A stretch of DNA of 64,000 nt, taken from Puccinia triticina (taxonomy: Eukaryota; Basidiomycota; Pucciniomycetes; Pucciniales; Pucciniaceae). Shown here piece after piece: positions 21,667-31,736 of the stretch; the stretch's first letter is position 1; every line of letters starts with the position of its first letter. The stretch covers positions 7,688,001 through 7,752,000 of the forward strand of contig NC_070561.1 in assembly GCF_026914185.1 (NCBI RefSeq), written 5' to 3'. The notes under the pieces were generated by a model. That model was given only the letters and a program-made list of their open reading frames with translations, was not told the origin of the DNA and did not search any database. The translations under genes were made by a program, and so were the position numbers.

Positions 21667-23917
21667 TCAATCCTCCTCACTGAGAATATCAACAATATTT
21701 GCTGTGTTGGACTTGTGTCTCAACCAGTCTTGGGCACAGATCAAGGCTTCAACCATGGTTATATGAAGCTGACTTCTATACTCATCCAGAATGTGACCAC
21801 CAGTTGAGAAGGCTGATTCCAAAGCTACAGAGGTCATCGGTGCCGTCAGCACTGTTTTGGCGAGTTCGGAGAGGTGAGGGAGTTCAGACTGATGGACTTT
21901 CCACCACTCGAGGATGTGAAAGTGCTGCCCCTTTGTGACTACAACATTGGGTTGCTTGAGGTAAAGATTGAGCTCGGAGGTGAGAGACGTTGGGTTTGGG
22001 GTGCCTTTAGTGGTAGCAAAAAACTGAAGGAATTTATCATCTTCATCATTGTTGAGAAGATTTTGTGAATTTGCAGAAACATTCTCTCTAGGGAGAATAC
22101 TTTCTGGTTTGGGTGCGTAGCTGGAAAAATATTTGGTGAGGAGCTCTCTGATGCAAATTAATTGCACTTTGCTTGCATCTTCTCCGAGTCCGAGATCGTT
22201 TGAAAAGTAAAACCAGAGAAAATCCAGTTTGTATCGTGGATCAAAACTGATTGCTAGGGAAGCAAAAGTTTGCAACGGCTTCCAATACTTGTTGAACTTT
22301 TGATGCATTGATTCTGCAGCAATTCCAATCAATGAGCTATTCCTATCATTCAGAGGGCTAAGATCATTCGGAGCAGTAAGACCGTTCGGAGCAGTAAGAC
22401 CGTTCGGAGCGTTAAGAATGTTTGGAGCGTTAAGATCGTTTGGAGCGTTAAGATTGTTTGGAGAGTGATGATTGTTTGGAGTGTGCAGAACATTCGGAGT
22501 GTTAAGAACATTCTGAGCTTTGATAATACATTTATTGAGCTTTGTCATTATCTTGAAAATAAGATTTGAGGTTGGGTACTGAGTACCAGAGAGATCCACC
22601 GTAGCTTTTGCAGAAAAAAAGAAAACAAGAAAAGTTACAATTTGCTCGTAATGGTATTGCTTGAAATAGAGCTTACCCTTGTGAAATATCTCCAAGAAGT
22701 CTTGCATATGCATCAATTTCACCCACTCAGCGGGGGTTGGATATGAATTGTAGGAGGATTCAGTCACAGAAAGCCTTTCAAAAGCTAGCTTAAATGGCAG
22801 AGCTGAGTCAATCATGAAAAATGTGGAGTTCCATTGCATAGCGACATCAAGTGTAGGGCGTCTTGTCACAATTATACCACACAAATCAACAGCTTCTTCA
22901 AAGGCCTGTTTTCTAGCAGGAGAACTTTGGATGTATTTCACCAAAGGACAAAGTTTAAGTAGCCCTTGATGGACAGATTGTAGTCCGTCTTTCACCACTA
23001 GGTTTATGACATGTCCAACACATCAAACATGGAAGTAAGCACCTTGAGCATCCAGTCCCCCAGGAAATTGATCGGAAATTATCTTCTGGAGCCTTTGGAC
23101 TGCAGCATCATTGGTTGAAGCGTTATCAAGAGTGATGAAACTGCATTTTTCCAGCAGATTCCACTCTAACATTGTTTTGTGCATGCAATCGGCTATTGCC
23201 ACGCCAGTGTGAGGTGAAGCAAGGGGCTTGAATCCAATGATTCGCTTTTTCAGCTCCCACTTGTTGTTGATGAAGTGAGCCGTGACCACCATGTATCCAG
23301 TTTGATCCCGAGACGTCCACAAATCAGTTGTCAGTCCAACTTGTTGGATGGATGAGAGTTCCTCCACAATGGATTGTTTAATCTGATTGTAAATCTTTAA
23401 GCAATCATTGTGCACCGTGTGTCGACTGAGCATCTTGAATTCAGGGTTCAAAGAGCAAACAAATTTGACAAAGAAGTTGCGTTCTACCAGCCGGAAAGGA
23501 TACTCATGCAAAATTATCATTTTTGCCAGAAGTTCAAAAGAAATTTCTTGGGAGAATTTCCATTTTGTCTTGCTAGATTCGCTGTTTCCTTGGAACAACG
23601 GACTCTGCTTGCAATTGAGAAGGTGACGTTGGAGGTGACTTGTTCCCAGAGATGTACGCGCAGAAAGGTCAGTCGTACAGTATCTACAGATTGCTTGTGT
23701 GTGGTCACCCAAACCTAAAAAAACAAAGGAAGACACATCAGTAGGCACTAGGCCGTCATGAAGCTCATGAACGTTTCAAAGTGAAATAAGCACCTTCCAC
23801 ATTGAAATGTTCCCAAACATTGCTGGTATGTCGGCGTTTCTTGGTGACCTGCATGATACTGTTTTCATTACAAGGCTGCTGAGTTGAAGACGGGGTAGGG
23901 GCAATAGAGTTGGACAT
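21667..23917 (-). pseudogene. hAT transposase with one premature stop
   Basis: Three exons (23917-23794, 23714-22677, 22604-21667) in one frame. Seen: a BED-type zinc finger split by intron 1 (VWEHF, then AICRYC and SHLQRHLLNC); the catalytic core with TTDLWTSRDQTGY and FITLDNASTNDAAV; CVGHVINLVV; and the C-terminal dimerisation domain (WWKVHQSELPHLSELAKTVL, then MTSVALESAFSTGG). Intron 2 is 72 bp, a multiple of three, so the frame stays open without splicing; conserved spacing argues that it is an intron. A TGA at 23023-23025 replaces the Arg expected before CVGH, consistent with CGA to TGA. An 18-bp tandem repeat lies at 22355-22520. An alternative start is 24043. Confidence 0.9.
22355..22520 (-). 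repeat. 18-bp tandem repeat inside the hAT transposase
   Basis: About nine units encode six-residue repeats of the form N-x-L-N-A-P (variants NVLNTP, NDLNAP, NGLTAP). The array is in frame and lies between the catalytic core and the C-terminal part. Confidence 0.8.
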
Positions 23918-24138
23918 AGCTTTTTGGGTGTTGACTTGTAATTGAGTGTTGAATCTTGATTCAACGACACTGAAATTCCATGGGTGCCCACGGGCTTCCC
24001 AAAACCCGCTCTTCAAACTCAGGTGCCCATTGGGCAAGCCCATTTAGGTGTGGGACCTAAAAAAAACACAACCCGCACCAACCCAAGAGCTCTGGCGCAG
24101 GTTGCCCATGGGCCAACCCAGCCCAATTCTCAACCCTA

Positions 24139-24695
24139 ACTAGGACACAGCCGCGGGCACCCGCAAACGGGTACCAGAGGCCATCCCTACTGCCAGCCAC
24201 TGCCCATGGCCATTGGTGCCCTCTGCCAGTATTTGTTAAGATAGGGTATCATATTCTTATAGAGTTGTATGCTTCTACTCCATACACCCACAAGCTGGCC
24301 CATATCATGTACCGTCTTATGTGGTCCAGTCCCTGTCTCAGTTGTTTTCTCTTCCACTTCACTGAATGATTATTATATTGACTCAATGCTCCTGGACTAT
24401 GTCCTTGACATCTTGTCATCTCTCACTTAGGCTTCATGTCACCCAAGTTCCCCTCAACAGTATTGGGGGGGTGGAAGGCAACCAACCACTCGGTTGTTAC
24501 AGAAGTACATCTGGTGGAAGTCAATATGAAGGTTTGGTTTTAAAGCTAGGTGTGGATTTTTGTGTACATGTGCTTAAAAGAGCTTGAATGCAAGGTTTGC
24601 CTAAAGTTTGGTGTGAAGTTTAAACTTATATATTTAGTTGCATGGCAAAACCGGAAAAATTGCAAAGATTCCAGCAGTTCTGCAAAAGACAGACA
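24139..24695. other. Intergenic, nothing recognised
   Basis: After the hAT target duplication the sequence continues the element that it split (to about 24190). It then becomes ordinary AT-richer sequence with short random frames. Confidence 0.4.
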
Positions 24696-24725
24696 TAGGT
24701 GGATTCAAAGTTGGCCATGCACAAC

Positions 24726-25845
24726 TAGAGATGGTCACTTTGCATCCGGGTACCCGCACGTGTTTGGATACCCGCGGCGTTTTTAACCCATATCTCAACA
24801 TCCACATCTGCATCTGCATCCGACAGCAGGTACCCGCTCTCTGGGGCGGATACCTGCCCCTCAAAATGTGCTTACCGGTTGACTGCTGCATATGTCAGTC
24901 AACCGGGAGGCACTTCTCCTGGCCGACTGCTCTATATGGCTGTTGACCAGGAGGGACTTCTCTTGGTCAACTGCTGCATAATGCTGTTGTCCAGGAGGGA
25001 CACCTCCTGGTCGACTGCTCAATATGGCTGTTGACCAGGAGGGACTCCTCCTGGTCGGCTGCTCAATATGACTGTTGACCGGGAGGGATTCCTCCCGGTT
25101 GACTTGTGTATAGGTGTTGACCAGGAGGGATTCCTCCCGGTTGACTAGTGTGTATAGTTGTTGACCGGGAGGGATTCCTCCTGGTTGACTGGTATGTCTA
25201 GTTGTCAATTGTTGACCAGGAGGGACTCCTCCCGGTTGACTGCTGGATTTGGGGAGGGACTCCTCCCGGTCAACTGCTCAATATGACTGTTGACCGGGAG
25301 GGATTCCTCCCGGTTGACTGGTGTGTATAGTTGTTGACCGGGAGGGATTCCTCCCAGTCAACTGGTATGTCTAGTTGTCAACCGGGAGGGATTCCTCCCA
25401 GTCAACTGTTATGTCTAGTTGTCAACCGGGAGGGATTCCTCCCAGTTGACTGGTGTGGATAGTTGTTGACCGGGAGGGATGGTTGACTGGTGTGTATAGT
25501 TGTCCCTCCTGGTTGACTGGTATGTCTAGTTGTCAACCGGGAGGGATTTCTCCCGGTCAACTGCTCAATACATATGCCTGTTGACCGGGAAGGACTCATC
25601 CCGGTTGGCTATTGTATGTTGCTGTTGACCGGGAGGGACTCCCCCCGATTGACAGCAACATAGAACGGCTTCATGGCTGCCAACCGCCGCAGCTCCCATA
25701 CCCTAGGGAGAGCAGATACCCGCCAGAATACATGGGTACCCGCTGGATTCTGTCGGAATCTCAGACATCCGCATCCGCTGGCGGGTATCCACCTACTCTG
25801 GCAAATAGCGGATACCCGCAGCGGGTTCAAAGTGACCATCTCTAA
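24726..25845. mobile_element. Non-autonomous hAT-like element carrying a palindromic array
   Basis: The ends are TAGAGATGGTCACTTTG at the left and its reverse complement at the right (ending 25844). The flanks are TGCACAAC (24718-24725) and CGCACAAC (25846-25853), an 8-bp duplication with one mismatch and one extra A at the right junction. The terminus matches that of the large hAT element at 48320-53760 (TAGAGATGGC), so this is probably a deletion derivative. It encodes nothing convincing. Next to each end lie GGTACCCGC repeats, and between them is a long tandem array. Confidence 0.75.
24880..25660. repeat. Tandem array of short palindromic units
   Basis: About sixteen units of 40-50 bp are each built on TTGACCGGGAGGGATTCC followed by TCCCGGTTGAC, so every unit can fold into a hairpin (GGGAGG against CCTCCC). 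Spacers such as TGTGTATAGTTG vary. Units are 80-95 percent alike by eye. Short open frames in the array are by-products of the repeat. Confidence 0.85.
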
Positions 25846-26048
25846 CGCACAACTTGCAGGCACTTTTAAAAGTTGGTGTTCAAGGCTTTTATTGAACACC
25901 AAATTTCAAAAAAACCTTCAAGCAGGCTTAGGGGATGTAGTACAGTGTGGCTTGCAGCACTTTTGCCAGTTGGTGTTCAAGACTGAACTTGAGCACCGAC
26001 TTGCAAAAGTGCATGCAAGTTGCATCTGGCCAACTTTGAAACCCCCTA

Positions 26049-26539
26049 CTTATATAACTTGAGGCTTCTTCCGCTTGCCGGGCGGTGATTCTGGGCAAGG
26101 TTTCTGCAAGCAAAAGTGCGCCTGCTTCCGCTTCCCGGGGCGGCTTCCTGCTTGGTGATCCCCTTCCCCAGCAAGCAGCTCGCCGCATAAGATTCCACAT
26201 TCCCACTTACCGAGGAGGATTCTCCTCCAGAACACGGAGAAATTCTGCAACTCAATGCTCCCTGGTGAGCTGATGCATACATACCCAATTGTCTCATGTT
26301 TGCTTTTTCCTCACTGGGCAGCCACAGATGATGCGTTCTCAGCACGCCAGTGAGAAATCCCAGCGCGTACTCGCTCGGCGCTGAAAGGGTGGTAATGTAA
26401 TGGCTCATCCAATTATACCTACTTTTTCACATTGGGTTGGGTTTTTTTTAGTTGTACATTCGTTAATTTTTAGCCTTTCTTGCAAATTGGCAACCATATT
26501 CATTTAACATTGTTTAGGCTATGCATTCAGGCTCGCTGT
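26049..26539. other. Intergenic, nothing recognised
   Basis: Overlapping minus-strand frames without family features. The T-rich stretch at 26440-26500 probably belongs to the 3' region of BUD32. Confidence 0.45.
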
Positions 26540-27289
26540 TCAGCCGACCATGCTGCGTTTTCGACCACGCATGCGGACGTTAGCCAGCCGTGCTTGGACG
26601 GCCTTCCAAACGTGTTGTGGCAAGCAGCTAGCATAAGCCTGGAGGACGATCTCGAAGAGGGGGGAGGAGTGTTTGAGGAGAGTGTTGTTTGGGTCGGAGT
26701 GGGTGGAGAGGAAGGCGCGTTCGAGTACGTAAAGATCGACGGCCTTGTCTTCGACCAACGCGGTTACCGAGGAGAGGCCGAAGTCGATCATCACCACCTC
26801 TTGGCCAGCAGTGTCCGTCTTGGCCTTCCGCAGCATCATGTTCGAGGTCGTCAGGTCGCCGTGGATGATGTCGGCGGAATGTAGCTTGGCGATCTGCGCG
26901 CCGACGTCGGCCAACAGACCGTTCATTTCCTCCCGCGATTGCGCGTGCTGTTGGTGGACGTGGAGCCATTCCCGAAGACTGATCCCCTCGATCCATTCGA
27001 GCATCAGCCAGCCTTGCTCCAGGTCGAGCCCTTTCAGAACCGGCACCCGGACGCCTGTCTTCAGCGCGCGCGTCAAGGATCGGGCTTCGAACGTCAGTCT
27101 GTTCTTCGTTAGTTGGCTGTCTAGGCTCGGATGTCGGTAGGTCTTCGGGAACCGGTACTTCAGTAGAACCGTGATCGCCGCGCGGCCTTCGGTTGCTTTG
27201 ACGAGCTCGACTGTGTATACTTTGGCTTCGGCTCCCTGTTTGATCAGCGACGAGGATTCGAGTAGCTTATGGAAGTCAGCAGGCTTCAT
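26540..27289 (-). CDS. BUD32: BUD32/TP53RK-type kinase of the KEOPS (EKC) complex
   Basis: An intron-less frame of 249 residues starting MKPADFHKLLE (an in-frame ATG at 27433 would give 297). Family motifs in order: IKQGAEAKVY as nucleotide-binding loop, LLKYRFPKTYRHPSLD with the catalytic Lys, EWIEGIS, IHGDLTTSNMML as catalytic loop, VMIDFGLSS as metal-binding DFG, EDKAVDLYVLERAF, and a basic tail RMRGRKRSMVG. Known role: the small atypical kinase/ATPase that activates Kae1 in making the t6A37 modification of tRNA, with links to telomeres and transcription. The length fits the family (yeast about 260). The shorter start matches the usual N-terminus; the added residues of the longer one are Pro-rich and unlike the family. 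It is divergent from EMC3, with about 185 bp between the start codons. Confidence 0.96.
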   Translation of the reverse strand: MKPADFHKLLESSSLIKQGAEAKVYTVELVKATEGRAAITVLLKYRFPKTYRHPSLDSQLTKNRLTFEARSLTRALKTGVRVPVLKGLDLEQGWLMLEWIEGISLREWLHVHQQHAQSREEMNGLLADVGAQIAKLHSADIIHGDLTTSNMMLRKAKTDTAGQEVVMIDFGLSSVTALVEDKAVDLYVLERAFLSTHSDPNNTLLKHSSPLFEIVLQAYASCLPQHVWKAVQARLANVRMRGRKRSMVG

Positions 27290-27474
27290 GTTGTTGATCT
27301 GGATGTCGTCGTCTTGCTTTGGTGGTGAATTTTGGGCAAGACGAAACCCAGCAAACACCCCGGAGCAGGGAGCGGTTCGGGTGGATCGGGGGGCGGGGGG
27401 TCCTTCGGGTGTTTGTACATTGTCCATTCGCAAAGACCTTCTTCTCGATATCCAACCACTCCAATCGACCGAGC

Positions 27475-28685
27475 ATGTCTACCTGGGCTGAACAAGATAT
27501 CCGGCTGGACCCCGCCATCCGAAACTGGTGAGTAAACGAAACACATCTCCGCTGCGAAAAACACCCTCTCTTGCCAGCTTATTGACCTTCCGTCTGTTCT
27601 GTTTGATTGCCAACGAAAAAAAAATCCAATTCGGGAAGCAAAGGGTCCTACTACCGATTACATTTGTGATGTTACTAGTCGGAATTCTACGCCACTATGC
27701 GATGCAACTGCTGCACACGGATCCGAAGCCACTCGGCCTGCGGCAGCTACGCGAACAACGGGCATTGATGCGCTCTGCATGTTTCAGGAACAACTGCAAC
27801 TTTCTATCGCCTGCACGCTTCGAAGAGCGCCGGAACCGACTGATCGACGCTTTTGCAGAGGGCCATTACTTGAGCGACAGCAGCGGCACCAACTCGAAGA
27901 CGGGAACCGATGGCACGCTGAAAACTGCCGGGAATAACAACGAGCTTCCTGCTAATCCTCCCAACCCTCTCGATCCTGCAAACATGGAAGGAATGATGGA
28001 TGGGATGAAAAAGCAGATGGTGATGATGATCCCACAGACTGTGGTTGGTTTCATCTTCTTGGATGTTGGGCTGTTGGTCACTCAGTACATAGATTAAATG
28101 ACTTTTTCTTACTTGTTCCTTGAAGATCATGGGTTGGATCAACGCTTTCTTTTTCGGTTTTGTTTGTGGTAAGAACTCTCAAGTCGCACAAATTATTAAT
28201 CCTGGCTGATGATCCGCCATCTTGATCTATCCAAGTTAAACTACCATTCCCATTACCCAATGGATTCAAGCAGATGCTCCAACGAGGAATTGAAACCCGA
28301 GACATGGATATCAGTTGGGTCTCGTCACTATCGTGGTACTTTCTCAACCTGTTCGGGCTCAACTCTCTGTACAGACTCATCTTGGGAGACGGCAACGGTA
28401 AGTCAGATACATATCGATACTTGTGCGATTCGGAAAGTTAATTGGTGACTTCGTTCGGGTGTTTGCTCTCTCTGATTAGCGGCCGATGGTACGGCTTCTT
28501 TAGCGATGGGAGGAGCATCGAATATGGGGGCAGTGATGCCAGGACAACAGATGGACTACAAGAAACTCTTTCAGACCGAGATCGAGAACCTCAAGCTGAT
28601 CGACCATCAGTACGTCTGTGACCCGATCCCCAATCTGCAGTTGGACGACATCGAGAGTAGGGTCTTGCAAATGTACCAAAACTGA
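27475..28685 (+). CDS. EMC3: ER membrane complex subunit 3
   Basis: Five exons: 27475-27527, 27644-28043, 28126-28168, 28236-28397, 28480-28685, giving 287 residues. Seen: an N-terminal [11 protein letters not shown] segment; a first membrane span with [15 protein letters not shown]; a polar loop with [13 protein letters not shown]; a Met-rich segment before QTV and the second span [32 protein letters not shown]; then [20 protein letters not shown], all landmarks of EMC3. Known role: the Oxa1-superfamily core of the ER membrane complex, which inserts tail-anchored and multispanning proteins. The tail is Gly/Met-rich, then acidic with [11 protein letters not shown]. Exon 2 ends at an unusual donor (GTTGGT), the least certain junction. 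There are no frame defects. Confidence 0.95.
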
Positions 28686-29334
28686 GCCTCGAAAATGTGC
28701 GATTTGACGAAAACCACCGATCTCAACACACTGTGCTTGTCTCAACCATTGAGGGGCTCCTCCAACGGTTGCTTCACTTGTAAATTTTTGACACCAATAA
28801 CAACGAACAAGGAAACGAAGTTGCAGAGCACTATGAGCAGGCTTAGCCTGGAGCACCCTAGAGAAGAAGAGTCGGGCGATTAGCGTGACCTCCCAGTCGA
28901 GCAAGGCTTGTGTACCACCGTCGGTCGGGCTGACTCCCGGTCGAACAAGACACGTGATGGTCGGTCGGACCGAGGCTTGCTGCCAGATCGCCTGTCGTGT
29001 CAGATCAAGAGGGCAGGTCGCCACTGGCCTGCGCTCATTGCCCCACATTGAGGCTGACGAGCGGGAATCAAAAAATGTGACTCAGCAGGAGGACAAGCTT
29101 GGCAAAGAATGTACCCCGTCACAAACCAACATTGATGGATGGAGGACCGAGGTAGCTATGCCATGGTGTTGTGATGAAGATAAATTTTTTGAAATTGTAC
29201 AGCTTTCAGTAGCTACTGAAAAAGAGACGCCTGTTGGTCTCAACTGGGTTTTGGAGCATATAATTTCGCCCTGCTGCCTACAGTATTTCATCTGAGAAAA
29301 AGGGAGGCCAGTTAGGCTATAAATTGCTGCTACT
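28686..29334. other. Intergenic, nothing recognised
   Basis: A 136-codon plus frame (28885-29295) and a 182-codon minus frame (28500-29048, antisense to the last EMC3 exon) have no family features and I treat them as chance. Confidence 0.45.
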
Positions 29335-29472
29335 GGATGACTTCCCGTGGGATCTGGCACCCTCCCAGATGCCGCTTTAGACTCGAAAAGTCTAGATTTT
29401 TGCAGGGAAATCTAGCTTTTGGGGCTCTAGATTGTTTCTGGGAGACTCCCAGATCTCGACGGGAAGTCATCC
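29335..29472. mobile_element. 138-bp palindromic MITE (GGATGACTTCCCGT family)
   Basis: The ends are GGATGACTTCCCGT and its exact complement, with further inverted pairing around CTAGA and GATCTGG. The flanks are ACT on both sides (29332-29334 and 29473-29475), a 3-bp duplication. A diverged relative lies at 32779-32923 and a fragment near 32465. Confidence 0.7.
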
Positions 29473-29906
29473 ACTGCTTGGTTGCTCAATTCTACCATCC
29501 CAGCTCGCCCCTCATCATCATTTGTCTAAATTTCTACTAGAGACCAGCCAAGATAGCCATGCTTTTAACCAAGATCCTAGTTTCATTACAAATCTTGCAT
29601 TATCATAGCATTTTGACACACCCAACTTCTTGCTCAAAACAGTTGGTTAAGAGATCAGAACACCTTGTGCCAGCAGTTGCCTGCGGCACCATTAAAGATG
29701 AGGCAGAAGGAGCAAAGTTGGATTGTGTGTCACTCTTTCCATCTTGCAGTTTTTTGAGATCACAGATCACAGAAAGCAAAACTTATATTCTAAACTCCAA
29801 AATTTGATATTTATTCTTCTGCAGCTACAATAGAAGTTGGACAAGCAGGTATGCAGGGCAAGATTTAAATGCTCCCTTTTTTATCTTTTGTATGCTGAAA
29901 TTCAAG

Positions 29907-30580
29907 ATTGGAGATTCCTTTGCAGCCCAAAAGAAGGAAGAATCAGCAGGTCAGTGCTTTGAGTTCAATAAAAACCAAATTACATACAAATGTCTCTGAT
30001 ACAAGGAAAGTCCTGAATTTTGATTCAGTTTCCTCAGCAGTTTGTGGAACATCTCAGATTGAGGAATTGCATCCTGATGAAAATTTAAGTGGTGAGATAC
30101 TTTCCTTTTCCCCTTACACTGAGACCAAATGTAGCTGAATCAGTTTGACTGATTACAATGTAAAAAGATAAATTGAAAAAAATCCACATAAACACTTCAG
30201 GATCATATGAAGATCATTACATTGGAAAATTTATGAGTTTACTAGGAACTTGCCATGATAATTGGCAGTATTTTGATAAAATTGGAGACATTGGATTTAT
30301 TTCATCTCACAATTCAAATGCAGATGCAGAAGCAGCTTTCATTTCAAGATTTAAGATTTTCCTGGAAGCTTTGACTCTAAAACAAAGGGAGATTCTATTG
30401 GAATTGTTAGGGGAGCTGAAATATATTTCAATCAAAGATGATTTTGCAGGCATAGTCTATAGACATATCCATCCTCAAAGGTATCAATATATATTCATTG
30501 AGAAGTTGAATGACTTACAAGAATCAATGGTTTGGGGAATCATAGAGAAGATTGGATATCTTCCAACAACCAAAAGCTAG
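29907..30580 (+). CDS. AT-rich lineage-specific protein, incomplete model
   Basis: Three exons join in one frame: 29907-29949, 30011-30091 and 30201-30580 (stop TAG). They give about 167 residues including VCGTSQIEELHPDENLSG, MSLLGTCHDNWQYFDKIGD and a helical, Leu-rich C-terminal half with FLEALTLKQREILLELLG. No known domain. The first exons are not settled: an ATG at 29560 opens a hydrophobic N-terminus, but I could not link it in frame. Just after the stop, another frame (30556-30894) continues with similar composition and segments such as EYPQELLDRIKNVKS, so a lost base or a missed intron near 30560 may split one larger protein. The base composition is far more AT-rich than the housekeeping genes. 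Confidence 0.4.
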
Positions 30581-30894
30581 AGCTTTCAAAGGGAAATTGT
30601 GAAATTTCCCATGTAAATTTTAATACCAATACCATAAAACAACCAGGTGAATTCAAAATTCAAAATTTAGATAAGATTAATCTTGAGTATCCTCAAGAAC
30701 TGTTGGATAGGATAAAGAATGTGAAGTCCCTGGAAGAAGACGTGGATATGCGCATAGAATGGAAATCAAAATTATATGAAAATTGGGATCTCCAAGAAAT
30801 ACTCAAGAATTTCATTTCTACTTTGAAAGATACCAAAACCAAAGAAGATGTTTTGGAACTTTTGGAGTACTTAGATTGTTCATACAAACTTTGA
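30556..30894 (+). CDS. Continuation of the AT-rich protein in another frame
   Basis: An open stretch of about 110 codons with a charged, helical look (EEDVDMRIEWKSKLYENW, then LLEYLDCSYKL before the stop). It overlaps the end of the preceding frame by 25 bases. Either a frameshift has split one gene or an intron is hidden here; I cannot decide. No function recognised. Confidence 0.3.
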   Translation: MSSNNQKLELSKGNCEISHVNFNTNTIKQPGEFKIQNLDKINLEYPQELLDRIKNVKSLEEDVDMRIEWKSKLYENWDLQEILKNFISTLKDTKTKEDVLELLEYLDCSYKL

Positions 30895-31226
30895 GCATTT
30901 GAGGAAAGAAATCCAAAAGCCTTTTGGCTTCAAAACTTGAATACGGAGAGCTCCAATTCACTTCAGAGTTTGATCAATAAATCACTTGGTAGAGCTGCTT
31001 AACTGGATTTTTATTTTAAAAGGTGGAAAAAGTTGAAGAAGACTTTTGTTCTGTGACTAAAGTTGATCTTCTGAAATTGTATCATATTCTTGAAGGCTAG
31101 CTTTCAACTTAGTATTGCTTCTAGCTTTGAGTTAAAACACTGGTATTGTCCCTTTTATCCATGTTAAATAGAATTTAGGGTATTTCAAACTTGTTTTTAT
31201 GAAAAAAGAAACCTCTAAAATCATAA

Positions 31227-31376
31227 GGCCCCATTTGGAGCCGATATAATCCAGGCAATATATGGCTTTTTTTGTATGACATCCTATGTGACATCTGATC
31301 AGGTCTGCCAAAACTTGATCAGATGTCACACGTTTCCACATTATATCACACAATTATATTGGCTTCAAATGGGGCC
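31227..31376. mobile_element. 150-bp MITE with TAA target duplication
   Basis: The ends are GGCCCCATTTGGAGCC and the near-complement GGCTTCAAATGGGGCC. The inverted pairing continues through ATATAAT. TAA flanks both sides (31224-31226 and 31377-31379), the 3-bp TWA type of PIF/Harbinger elements. Confidence 0.82.
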
Positions 31377-31590
31377 TAAATTCTCACTCTCCTAGTGCAT
31401 CTCATACACAGTTTTTCTTTCCACTCAAAAAACCATCAGTTTTGATTTGAAGGAATACATATGTCTCTTTTTTTTTTAGTTTTCATCTTTTGGAACTCAG
31501 TGATCATAGCCAAATTGGATGCCACACTTTTTTTTCTTTTTATTCATTCAGTTTGAAGTATGATCTTGTTTCCAAACTTGACCCTGCATG

Positions 31591-31736
31591 TAGAGATGGC
31601 ACTTGGATACCTGCTTGCAGGTACCCAGCAGGCGGTAAACCCGTCCAGCACCCAATGGTGAGGCCGGGGCTGGGAGGGTGTCCAAACCCAGTGAATTACA
31701 GGTTGGTACCTGCCTGGTTACAAGGTGCCATCACTA
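31591..31736. mobile_element. Short TAGAGATGGC-type MITE
   Basis: The left end is TAGAGATGGCACTTGG and the right end, reverse-complemented, TAGTGATGGCACCTTG. Internal GGTACC/CAGGTACC motifs are like those of the hAT elements at 24.7 and 48.3 kb. No target duplication was found. Confidence 0.55.

Larger units (their letters stand above)
20842..24138 (-). mobile_element. hAT DNA transposon with exact 8-bp target duplication
   Basis: The ends read TAGGGTTGAGAATTGGGC (20842-20859) and its exact reverse complement (24121-24138). The 8-bp ACTAGGAC flanks both sides (20834-20841 and 24139-24146), the duplication size expected for hAT. Subterminal segments rich in GGGC/GCCC repeat near both ends. 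The element carries one transposase gene on the minus strand with a single premature stop, so this copy is probably not autonomous now but is young enough to keep perfect terminal repeats. Confidence 0.95.
24696..26048. mobile_element. MITE with another MITE nested inside it
   Basis: The left end reads TAGGTGGATTCAAAGTTGGC and the right end, reverse-complemented, reads TAGGGGGTTTCAAAGTTGGC. Both continue into a TGCA..ACTTGCA..GCACTTTT region, so the inverted repeats extend about 45 bp. The left arm is interrupted after 30 bp by the element at 24726-25845. No target duplication was found for the outer element. Confidence 0.65.

Noticed and set aside
24861..25599. Gln/Pro/Arg repeat proteins read from the palindromic array
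   Set aside because: The frames follow from the repeat period and change at every indel; no start or splice context.
24880..25660. CRISPR-like array of regular repeats
   Set aside because: The units are palindromic, have no unique spacers of constant length, lie inside a transposon with terminal repeats, and the organism is a eukaryote.
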